A DNA stretch of 62,065 nucleotides, taken from Prevotellaceae bacterium. GTDB taxonomy: Bacteria; Bacteroidota; Bacteroidia; Bacteroidales; Bacteroidaceae. The translations under genes were made by a program, and so were the position numbers. The stretch covers positions 1 through 62,065 of the forward strand of contig JAQYEW010000007.1 of NCBI GenBank assembly GCA_028723455.1, in the 5' to 3' direction. Positions 51,233-58,268 of this stretch are shown here, piece by piece (within the stretch, counting starts at the first letter, position 1; every line of letters starts with the position of its first letter). The notes under the pieces were generated by a model. That model worked only from the letters and a program-made list of their open reading frames with translations, was not told where the DNA came from and searched no databases.

Positions 51233-54200
51233 TTACAAGTTAACCGTGATACCACCGCTGATGGTACGTACGGGAGAGTAGTAAGCGTTGGTGGTTGCGC
51301 CGGTGATACTCTGGCGGGGATCCAGACCCTGACGCTTGCTCCACAGCCATACGTTGGCGGCGCTCAGATAGACGCGTACGCCCTCGATGTGCAGCTTCTT
51401 CAGGGGGGCCTTGGGCAAGTTGTAGCCCAGGTTGATGTTCTGGAGGCTCAGGTAAGAAGCGCTGGTCAGGAAGCGGTCGCTGGTGGCGGTGGTGTACTGG
51501 TCGTTGTACTGCATACGGGGAATGTCCGTATTGCGGTTTTCGGGCGTCCAGGCATTCTGCAGGTCGGCATGCATCTGGTTGCCACGGTTGCTGCCGTTCA
51601 TGGCGCTTGCGTAGCTGCTGTCATAGACCTTGCCGCCTAACTGATAGGTGAAGTCGATGGCGAAGTCAAAGCCTCTGTAGCTCAGACTGGTGCCGAAGCC
51701 ACCGTAAGCCTTGGGCAGTGCGGTGCCGCAGAGGAAATCGCTGGCATTGCTGGCGTTGGTGGTGGTGGTCATTTCACCCGTGGGATTGCCGTCAGAGTCA
51801 ACCACATGCTTGTAGTACAAAGCTTCGCCCGTGTTGGGGTCAACGCCTGCATAGCGGTGCATGTACCAGGTGTAGAGGGGCAGATCTTCACCGTAGAAAT
51901 AACCGTCGCTTTGATAGCCTTTGTAGCCATCAACCTCCATGGTTTTTCGTGGCTCTGCCAAATAGGTAACCTTGTTCTTGTAGTAAGTGAAGTTGGCATT
52001 GGCGCTCCATACCAGACCTCTGGAGCGGATGATGTCGCCGTTCAGCTCGATCTCAACACCCTTGTTCACCATGTCGCCGATGTTGTCCCAGTAGCCGTTG
52101 TAGCCGTAAGAGGGGGGCAGCGAAACGAATGCCAGCATGTCAGAGGTCTTGCGGTAGAATCCGTCTATTGAGCCTCTGAGGCGGCCGTGCCATAGGCTGA
52201 ACTCCAGACCGGCATTGAAGTTGCCGTTCTTCTCCCATGCTATCTTGCTGTTACCTTTTGTCTTAGAACCAATCAGAGAAATCTTGTTATCGCTGTTTTC
52301 GATGCTAAAGCGGTCGGTGTAGAGGTAGTTGGGGATGCGGTCGTTGCCCTGCTCGCCATAGCTGGCTTTGATCTTCAGTTCGTCCACCCACTCGGCATTG
52401 AGTTTCTTGAACCATTTTTCCTTGTTTATCAGCCAGCCCGCACCTGCGCTGTAGAATGTACCCCAGGGCTTCTCGGGAGAGAAGCGTGAGCTGCCGTCGC
52501 GGCGGAAGCTGCCGGATACGAAGTACTTGGTGGCGTAATTGTACTGGGCGCGTGCGAACCATCCCTCCACGTTATACATGGATCGGCTGGAACCCATACT
52601 GCCGTCGATGATGGCACCGTCCAGCTCGCCATTATCTAAGGAGAAGATATTCTTGCGCGAGGCGCTCAGATCGTAACTCTGGGCGCGGTAGTATTCGTGG
52701 CCGAGCATTACCTCTACGTCGTGCTGACCGAAGAAACGCTGCCAGTTCAGAAGCTGATGGAAGTTGTAGTTCCACGTGCGGGCGTGTCCCTTGGCTACAT
52801 TACCGTTGTCTGTCTTGAACTGACCGAAATAGCCGTTATTAACCGTTGTTTCGCGATACTCGTCCAAAACAACGGTATTTACGCTGGTGAACTTGAAGTG
52901 TTTGAGAAAGCGAATCTCGGCACTACCCGTAGCGTTCAGCGAATTGCCCTCTACGTTTCTGGTGTCCAGAATAAGGGCTTGCAAGGGGTTGGCGTTCGTG
53001 AAGGCAGGGCGTACGGCTCCCGTTTCTTCGCCTGCACCATAGTCGTATGTACGGTCTAATGTCAGGGGGCTGATAATGTAGCTGCCGTCTGCGTTGCGCA
53101 GATAGATGGGATAGATGGGAGCGACGGTGCGGATGGCGTTCACGTTGCCTGAGCTGGCAGCGTTGCCGTCGTTGCCCAGGTAGTTGCTGTCGTAATGGGC
53201 ATAATTGAAGTTACCGGCGATTTTCAGCCAGGGCTTGATCTGGTAGTCAGCCTTCAGGCGGCCGCTGAAACGCTCGTAGTCGCTCTTGGCGGTGATGCCC
53301 TCGTTCTTGAGCCAGTTGGCGCTGGCGTAGAAACTGCCGTTCTGGTTGGCGGAAGCGGCCGTCAGGGTGTATTCCTGGCGCAGGCCGTTCTGATAGATGG
53401 CGTCGGTCCAATCGTCGGGCGTCAGCAGGTACTGCTTGCCGTCGGTACCGGTAACCACATTGCCCAACTTGGCGTTGGGGTTCAGTTTGCCGTTCATGCC
53501 GATCAAGCTTTCACCCGTGGGCACGCTGAATACGTTGTAGCCCAAACCATAGGAAGAACTCTGGGTAAGGTTGTCGTTTGCCCAGCGGTGCGCGTCGGTT
53601 TCGCTCTGGCCTAATTTGTTGCCTGCATAGTTACGCAGGGACTGGTACCACATCTCGTAGTACTTGCCGGGGTTGTTCAGGTACTTGTAATCGGGAATGG
53701 CGCGGCTGTTGCTGCCCCACTTGGCGTCCACGGTCAGCGTGGTCTTGCCACGGGTGGCGTTCTTGGTGGTGATGATGATGACACCATTGGCACCGCGCGC
53801 ACCATACAGGGCTGCTGAGGCAGCGTCCTTCAGGACGGTCATGCTCTCGATGTCGCTGTTGGCGATGGTGTTCAGGTCGCCGCTGAAGGGCGCGCCGTCC
53901 AGGATAATCAGGGGCGCTGTGCCGGCGTTGATGGAGCTGATACCACGTACCAGGATCGAGAAGCTCTCCTGGCCGGGCTGACCCGTTCTGCTGTTCACCT
54001 GCACACCCGTTACCTTGCCGCGGAGGGCGTCAACGGGGTTGGAGTTTGCGGTCTTCTGGATCTCCTCGTTCTTCAGCACGGCGGCCGAACCGGTGAAAGC
54101 CGATTTCTTGGCCGTACCATAGGCAACGACCATCACCTCGTCCAGCTCCTTCACGCTGTGCATCTCGATGCGCATGTTCTGCTTGGCTCTAACGGTTACG

Positions 54201-54436
54201 CGTTCGTTGCCCACGTGGGAAATCTCCAGGGGCGTACCTACCTTTACGTTAATCTCGAAACGTCCGTTTGCGTCGGATACCGTGCTCAAGCCGGCGCTCT
54301 GGCTTACCACGTGTGCTCCGATTACCGGTTCTCCGTCCTCGGCCTGAATGATCGTGCCGGTGACCTTTGTCTGCGCTAAGGCCGAAAATACGGCCAAAAT
54401 GGAAGCGCAAAGCAACATCGTCAATCGTTTTTTCAT
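51233..54436 (-). CDS. SusC/RagA-family TonB-linked outer membrane protein
   Basis: Signal peptide, CarboxypepD_reg-like domain (about 24-95, VTGTIIQAEDGEPVIGAHVV), the SusC-specific segment DEVMVVAYGTAKKSAFTGSA, and a plug with VDALRGKVTGVQVNSRTGQP, LIILDGAPFSGDLNTIANSD and DAASAALYGARGANGVIIIT. The barrel ends VRTISGGITVNL. It imports an oligomeric nutrient with the SusD lid. A TACTTTTG -7 element (minus strand, 54481-54488) lies 45 bp before the ATG. The cargo is unknown; no glycoside hydrolase is present, and the nearby secreted enzyme is a metalloprotease. Confidence 0.96.
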   Translation of the reverse strand: MKKRLTMLLCASILAVFSALAQTKVTGTIIQAEDGEPVIGAHVVSQSAGLSTVSDANGRFEINVKVGTPLEISHVGNERVTVRAKQNMRIEMHSVKELDEVMVVAYGTAKKSAFTGSAAVLKNEEIQKTANSNPVDALRGKVTGVQVNSRTGQPGQESFSILVRGISSINAGTAPLIILDGAPFSGDLNTIANSDIESMTVLKDAASAALYGARGANGVIIITTKNATRGKTTLTVDAKWGSNSRAIPDYKYLNNPGKYYEMWYQSLRNYAGNKLGQSETDAHRWANDNLTQSSSYGLGYNVFSVPTGESLIGMNGKLNPNAKLGNVVTGTDGKQYLLTPDDWTDAIYQNGLRQEYTLTAASANQNGSFYASANWLKNEGITAKSDYERFSGRLKADYQIKPWLKIAGNFNYAHYDSNYLGNDGNAASSGNVNAIRTVAPIYPIYLRNADGSYIISPLTLDRTYDYGAGEETGAVRPAFTNANPLQALILDTRNVEGNSLNATGSAEIRFLKHFKFTSVNTVVLDEYRETTVNNGYFGQFKTDNGNVAKGHARTWNYNFHQLLNWQRFFGQHDVEVMLGHEYYRAQSYDLSASRKNIFSLDNGELDGAIIDGSMGSSRSMYNVEGWFARAQYNYATKYFVSGSFRRDGSSRFSPEKPWGTFYSAGAGWLINKEKWFKKLNAEWVDELKIKASYGEQGNDRIPNYLYTDRFSIENSDNKISLIGSKTKGNSKIAWEKNGNFNAGLEFSLWHGRLRGSIDGFYRKTSDMLAFVSLPPSYGYNGYWDNIGDMVNKGVEIELNGDIIRSRGLVWSANANFTYYKNKVTYLAEPRKTMEVDGYKGYQSDGYFYGEDLPLYTWYMHRYAGVDPNTGEALYYKHVVDSDGNPTGEMTTTTNASNASDFLCGTALPKAYGGFGTSLSYRGFDFAIDFTYQLGGKVYDSSYASAMNGSNRGNQMHADLQNAWTPENRNTDIPRMQYNDQYTTATSDRFLTSASYLSLQNINLGYNLPKAPLKKLHIEGVRVYLSAANVWLWSKRQGLDPRQSITGATTNAYYSPVRTISGGITVNL

Positions 54437-54715
54437 TTTTCCTTAATTTATTATTGCTTTTTGGTTGTATGTACCATTTACAAAAGTAAGAAAAGTTTTT
54501 TTCACGGACTTAACTTTCATTAACCCGTTTTACGTTTTTAACAAGTCTTAACTGTTAAAGTTCGCGTCTTGCTTGTTTTCTACGACAGTATCTTTTTTTA
54601 CACATTTTACCTTACAAAATGAAAGCAGACTTGGGTTTTCAGTTTACTTTTTGTTTTCCTCCGGACCGCTCCCCCGACGAACATGATTATATAATATAAA
54701 TATGTGCGGATGTAT

Positions 54716-54746
54716 TTTGTATTTTCTGCGATTTGCACTACCTTTG
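54716..54746 (+). promoter_or_regulatory. Promoter of the deoxynucleoside kinase pair
   Basis: TTTG (54716-54719) and TACCTTTG (54739-54746) are separated by 19 nt. The ATG at 54754 is 7 bp past the -7 element, so the transcript is expected to be almost leaderless. Confidence 0.7.
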
Positions 54747-54753
54747 TGTCAGT

Positions 54754-55395
54754 ATGCATATCGCAATAGCAGGAAACATAGGCAGCGGCAAGACCACGCT
54801 GACCACGATGCTCTCGCAGCACTACGGCTGGGAGGCACGCTTTGAATGTGTGAGCGAGAATCCCTACCTTCAGGATTTCTATGCCGACACGAAGCGCTGG
54901 AGCTTCAACTTAGAGGTGTTCTTCCTCAAGGAACGCTTCCGCGACGCGCTGGACATCGCCCGCCTCTCGGCCGGGCAGGGGCATGGCGTCATTCAGGACC
55001 GCACCATTTACGAGGGCGTGCATGTCTTCGCCGAGAACGACTACCGCCAGGGGCTCATCGAGCGTCGCGACTACGAGACCTTCATGGAGCTTTTCGCCCA
55101 GATGCAGGACCAGGTGCGCCTGCCCGACCTGATGGTGTATCTGCGCAGCGACATCAGCCACCTGGTGGAGAACATCCAGAAGCGCGGGCGCGACTATGAG
55201 CAGACCATCCAGATCGAATACCTTCAGGGCCTGAACGAACTGTACGAGGAATTCGTCGCCGCGAAGTACCCCGGGCGCGTACTCACGGTTGATGTCAACC
55301 GGATGGACTACCTGCACAACCCGCTCGACCTGCGCAGCATCATCGAGCGCATCGACACCGAACTCTTCGGCCTCTTCAGAACCGTCAAAAAATAA
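54754..55395 (+). CDS. Deoxynucleoside kinase, first of a tandem pair
   Basis: It has the P-loop MHIAIAGNIGSGKTTLTTML, the substrate-site block ENPYLQDFYADTKRWSFNLE, the DRTIYEGVHVFAENDY segment (DRS-like catalytic region), LPDLMVYLRSD and a lid region KRGRDYEQTIQIEYLQGLNE. These are the marks of the dGK/dCK/dAK family, which phosphorylates salvaged deoxynucleosides. The length of 213 residues is typical. ATG 54754 is used because the open frame upstream passes through the promoter. The neighbour at 55519 is a paralogue. Confidence 0.9.
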   Translation: MHIAIAGNIGSGKTTLTTMLSQHYGWEARFECVSENPYLQDFYADTKRWSFNLEVFFLKERFRDALDIARLSAGQGHGVIQDRTIYEGVHVFAENDYRQGLIERRDYETFMELFAQMQDQVRLPDLMVYLRSDISHLVENIQKRGRDYEQTIQIEYLQGLNELYEEFVAAKYPGRVLTVDVNRMDYLHNPLDLRSIIERIDTELFGLFRTVKK

Positions 55396-55518
55396 CACCC
55401 ACCACTCCACCAATCCACCACTCACTACTCACTACTCACTAATCCACCACTCCACCAATCCACCAATCCACCAATTCACCAATTCACCACTCACTACTCA
55501 CTACTCACTACTCACTAA
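55396..55518 (+). repeat. Simple-sequence DNA between the two kinases
   Basis: The whole spacer consists of two interleaved motifs, CCACCAAT-type and CACTACTCA-type units, with hardly any other sequence. There are at least five of each, variably spaced. Unit lengths of 8-9 make slippage likely. It encodes nothing and has no fixed spacers, so it is not a CRISPR array. It may be a hotspot of length variation or a recombination product. Confidence 0.8.
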
Positions 55519-56130
55519 ATGCACATCGCAATCGCCGGAAACATAGGCAGCGGCAAGACCACGCTGACAACCATGCTCGCCAAACGTTATGGATGGGAGC
55601 CGTATTTTGAGCCCGTAGACAACAACCCCTATCTGGAGGATTACTACGCTGACATGCAGCGTTGGAGCTTCAACCTCCAGGTGTATTTCCTGAACAAACG
55701 CTTCCGGGATGTCGTGAACATCTCCCAGCAGGAGAAGACCATCATCCAGGACCGCACCATTTTCGAGGACGCACGCATCTTCGCGCCCAACCTGCATCAG
55801 ATGGGCATGATGTCGGACCGTGATTTCGCTAATTACACCGAACTCTTCGACCTGATGATCTCCCTGGTGAAGCTGCCCGACCTGATGATCTACATCCGCT
55901 CCTCCATCCCCAACCTTGTCAGTCAGATCCAGAAGCGCGGACGTAGCTACGAGAAGAGCATCCGCATCGATTACCTCCAGGGCCTGAACGAACTGTACGA
56001 GAACTGGATCAGGACCTACGAGGGCAAACTGCTGATCGTGGACGGCGACACCTGCAAGTTCGAGAAGAACACGGAGGACTTCCAGACCATCACGAACGGC
56101 ATCGACAGCCTGCTCTTCGGCCTCTTTTAG
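55519..56130 (+). CDS. Deoxynucleoside kinase, second of a tandem pair
   Basis: The P-loop start MHIAIAGNIGSGKTTLTTML is identical to that of the upstream copy. The following block NNPYLEDYYADMQRWSFNLQ, DRTIFEDARIFAPNLHQMGM, LPDLMIYIRSS and KRGRSYEKSIRIDYLQGLNE correspond segment by segment. The two differ in the substrate-side residues (ENPYLQ against NNPYLE), as expected if one prefers purine deoxynucleosides of one kind and the other of another. Some lactobacilli use paired dGK/dAK subunits as a heterodimer, and a similar arrangement is possible here (inference). Confidence 0.9.
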   Translation: MHIAIAGNIGSGKTTLTTMLAKRYGWEPYFEPVDNNPYLEDYYADMQRWSFNLQVYFLNKRFRDVVNISQQEKTIIQDRTIFEDARIFAPNLHQMGMMSDRDFANYTELFDLMISLVKLPDLMIYIRSSIPNLVSQIQKRGRSYEKSIRIDYLQGLNELYENWIRTYEGKLLIVDGDTCKFEKNTEDFQTITNGIDSLLFGLF

Positions 56131-56220
56131 GCGGCGTTTTTCCTTGAGTCTTTTCGTTCGGGATGCCTTCGAGATGCCTTCGGGACGAATTGCATGAAAA
56201 AAAAGAGGCTGTGTCGTAAT

Positions 56221-56266
56221 GAAGTGCACCCCAAAAGTCAGACAAAAAACTTTTGGGGTGCACTTC
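56221..56266. terminator. Perfect 18-bp hairpin after the kinase genes
   Basis: GAAGTGCACCCCAAAAGT (56221-56238) pairs with ACTTTTGGGGTGCACTTC (56249-56266) around a 10-nt loop. A purine run ending GAGGCTGTGTCGTAAT precedes it. The arms also resemble the terminal repeats of some insertion sequences, so it may be a tiny MITE that now serves as a terminator for the kinases or the convergent small genes. Confidence 0.55.
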
Positions 56267-56293
56267 ACTTTGGGTTGTTTTTCATGGCAATCA

Positions 56294-56617
56294 TTAACTG
56301 AGGTAGCGCACTTCGCCCTCCCAAGGGACGCTAACGGACACCTTGCAGAGCAAAAGGATGTACAGGATCTGCTCCTCCGTCAAAAACTGCTGGCGGCAGA
56401 GGCGCAGGAATTCACGATAGACCAGAAGCAGGTCGCCCCGCAAACGCGGCGGCACACTGATGATACGCAACAAATGGGGCGAGGGAACATACAGGCCCTC
56501 GTTCAGGTCATCCATCACACGGCGCAGACGGCGCGCCTGGGCGGGCGTGGGACGGCGCATTCCCAACTGCGCCGCCTGCCGCAATAGCGTATCCAAATTC
56601 GAGATATGCTGAATCAT
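56294..56617 (-). CDS. Small hypothetical protein next to a DUF4248 gene
   Basis: The 107-residue protein is basic and helical (PTPAQARRLRRVMDDLNEGL, LVYREFLRLCRQQFLTEEQI), with no signal and no recognised domain. It follows the DUF4248 gene by 74 bp on the same strand and shares its helical, DNA-binding-like appearance. A partnership is possible but not shown. Confidence 0.45.
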   Translation of the reverse strand: MIQHISNLDTLLRQAAQLGMRRPTPAQARRLRRVMDDLNEGLYVPSPHLLRIISVPPRLRGDLLLVYREFLRLCRQQFLTEEQILYILLLCKVSVSVPWEGEVRYLS

Positions 56618-56691
56618 TGTCTGTTGATTTTAAGGTTGGACAAAAGCATGGGTGAGTCGCTTCACAAGCAGAAAACGCAAACGCCGCAAAC

Positions 56692-56922
56692 TCAACTGGG
56701 CTCTCCCAAGGTCTGAAGGATGAGCTGCACCTGGGCGGGCGTCAGGTAGCGCCGCCTGTTTTCAAAACCCATTTGCCGCAGTTCCTCACGCAGCGTGGGA
56801 TGATAGTCGATCCAACGATTCAGATTCTTCAGGGCCGACGAGGGTTCCACCTCGGGCGAATACCTGATGGCCAACTCCCGTTTCGTACGTGCCGGAGCAG
56901 ATACAATCGCATAGCTTTTCAT
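56692..56922 (-). CDS. DUF4248-family small protein
   Basis: KRELAIRYSPEVEPSSALKN, LNRWIDYHPTLREELRQMGF and LTPAQVQLILQTLGEPS in order match the DUF4248 pattern common in Bacteroidales, which has a helix-turn-helix feel and often sits near polysaccharide or phage-type amidase genes. The function is unknown. ATG 56922 (KSYAIVS) is preferred over 56955. A full promoter lies at 57050-57080, leaving a leader of about 120 nt. Confidence 0.65.
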   Translation of the reverse strand: MKSYAIVSAPARTKRELAIRYSPEVEPSSALKNLNRWIDYHPTLREELRQMGFENRRRYLTPAQVQLILQTLGEPS

Positions 56923-57049
56923 TACTTTTCTAATATTATCTGATAGGTTAAACAATCTTTTCTAATCTTCATTTTATTAACGACTGCTATTCAGGAATAT
57001 ATCCCTAAAAGCAAGCGAAAACGATACGTATAACCGCACCGTGATGATA

Positions 57050-57080
57050 CAAAGTTAAGTAAAAAGAAAGAATAAACAAA
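57050..57080 (-). promoter_or_regulatory. Promoter of the DUF4248 gene
   Basis: On the minus strand TTTG (57077-57080) and TAACTTTG (57050-57057) are 19 nt apart, an exact match to the Bacteroidota pattern. No other function is visible in the AT-rich gap 56956-57132. Confidence 0.6.
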
Positions 57081-57132
57081 AATATAGCAGCAAATTTTAT
57101 TATCAATTTGCTTCTATAATATCAGATAAATA

Positions 57133-57588
57133 TTACCTGAATTTCCGTTTGGGAATATCACGTACCATATTCCTGTGGAATTCGTCCTCGGCCGTTATGC
57201 AGCGGAGGACTTTTTCAGGCGGCAGCTTCTTCAGCATTTCCTTGTAGGCATCGGCCTGGATGTCGTCGGCCTCGCGCTGCAGCTTTATGAGGCGCTGCAC
57301 CGCCTTTTCGGCCTCCTTGGCATCCAGTTCCCCACCCTTGCGCTTGAGGCGGAACATTTCCTTATGCACCTTGCGCTGCGCCTGCCTCATCTCGTCGTAG
57401 ACCGAAAGGAAATACCGGGCCTCATCAGCGTCCAATCCCGCCCGCTCGATGATGAAGCCCTGCTTGCGCTGCTCGAAGCGCTCGGGGTTGAAAATGCGTC
57501 CGCCGTGCGGGTTTCGGTTACGCTCCTGCGCCATCACGCCCAAGGAGAGGCAGAAGGCAAGGAGCAGGAGGATGTTTCTCTTATTCAT
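57133..57588 (-). CDS. Small periplasmic Spy/LTXXQ-like helical protein
   Basis: A clear signal peptide (ending SLGVMAQ) precedes a long charged helical region (FIIERAGLDADEARYFLSVY, RQAQRKVHKEMFRLKRKGGE, LIKLQREADDIQADAYKEML). This matches the four-helix periplasmic proteins that Bacteroidales encode after an ECF sigma factor and an anti-sigma-like membrane protein. No sigma gene is adjacent here. It follows the membrane protein gene by 19 bp. Function unknown; a stress-sensing or chaperone role is inferred from the shape. Confidence 0.6.
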   Translation of the reverse strand: MNKRNILLLLAFCLSLGVMAQERNRNPHGGRIFNPERFEQRKQGFIIERAGLDADEARYFLSVYDEMRQAQRKVHKEMFRLKRKGGELDAKEAEKAVQRLIKLQREADDIQADAYKEMLKKLPPEKVLRCITAEDEFHRNMVRDIPKRKFR

Positions 57589-57607
57589 AACAATATCATA
57601 GAAAGGG

Positions 57608-57928
57608 TTATTCGGCTTCTGTCAGATAGTATTCAATCTCGCTATTGCTGAGCATGGCATAGTCCAAAGCCTCGCGTACATAATCGTCGGCATAAAGCTC
57701 GGCCGTGGCCTGACGCTTGTGTCCCTGGTAGAGATAGACGCTTGCGCCCAAGGCGACGCAGAGCGCGGCGGCAGCGGCATAGCGCCAGATCGGCGTGCGG
57801 CGGCGGGGCTGCGGCAAGCGGGCCATCATGCGCTCCGTAAAACCGTCGAAATAGCCGTCTGGCACGCGGAATCCGGCGGGATGTGCGTGCCCTTCGGTAA
57901 TCCGCCGGATGATGTCTGTATGCTTCAT
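57608..57928 (-). CDS. Single-pass membrane protein, anti-sigma-like, without a sigma gene
   Basis: The N-terminal cytoplasmic part (FRVPDGYFDGFTERMMARL) is the typical start of anti-sigma-like membrane proteins of Bacteroidales. A helix WRYAAAAALCVALGASVYLY and a short acidic periplasmic tail follow. In related genomes it sits between a sigma-70 ECF gene and the Spy-like gene; here the sigma gene is missing, the region upstream being a terminator of another transcript. It could regulate a sigma encoded elsewhere or be a leftover. Confidence 0.55.
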   Translation of the reverse strand: MKHTDIIRRITEGHAHPAGFRVPDGYFDGFTERMMARLPQPRRRTPIWRYAAAAALCVALGASVYLYQGHKRQATAELYADDYVREALDYAMLSNSEIEYYLTEAE

Positions 57929-58005
57929 TCCTTAGTTGCTTTTTATCTTTTGACGCTTGCGCTGCGCAAAGGTTTAATGCCCCGCACGTTTTTTTTCGCA
58001 AAAAA

Positions 58006-58048
58006 ACGGACATCCCGCTCCCCATTTTTGGGAGTAAGGGATGCCCGT
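58006..58048 (-). terminator. Terminator of the secreted protein operon
   Basis: ACGGACATCCCGCTCCC (58006-58022) pairs with GGGAGTAAGGGATGCCCGT (58030-58048) with two interruptions. On the minus strand a TTTTTTT run follows. It lies 19 bp after the stop of the 59-residue gene. Confidence 0.75.
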
Positions 58049-58067
58049 ATGCAACAGCGAACGCGAA

Positions 58068-58247
58068 CTAATCGATTTTCCAGAAGTTGTCGCTATCGCC
58101 CCAAATGGACTCGTTAGCGAAACCACCATCGACTACGGGTGTGGTTACTGACTCTTTGACTGTTACAGAAGCTGGCATTTCCATAATACTTCCTGAGAGT
58201 TCCACGTCGGCCACGCAGAGCACGGGAGTGATATAAGTCTTTTTCAT
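58068..58247 (-). CDS. 59-residue peptide encoded after the large secreted protein
   Basis: The sequence starts MKKTYITPVLCVADVELSGS and ends SIWGDSDNFWKID. There is no signal peptide or membrane helix. Bacteroidales genomes contain many short proteins starting MKK.Y..P.., often after a secreted protein gene, to my recollection, and their function is unknown. It starts 21 bp after the upstream stop and is followed by a terminator, so it is the last gene of that transcript. The start, the frame and the clean terminator make it a real gene candidate. Confidence 0.65.
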   Translation of the reverse strand: MKKTYITPVLCVADVELSGSIMEMPASVTVKESVTTPVVDGGFANESIWGDSDNFWKID

Positions 58248-58268
58248 AATGCTGATTTGTGTGTTTGC

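Noticed and set aside
55396..55518. Possible CRISPR-like array
   Set aside because: Units are 8-9 bp, contiguous and without unique spacers, and no cas genes are present. This is simple-sequence DNA.
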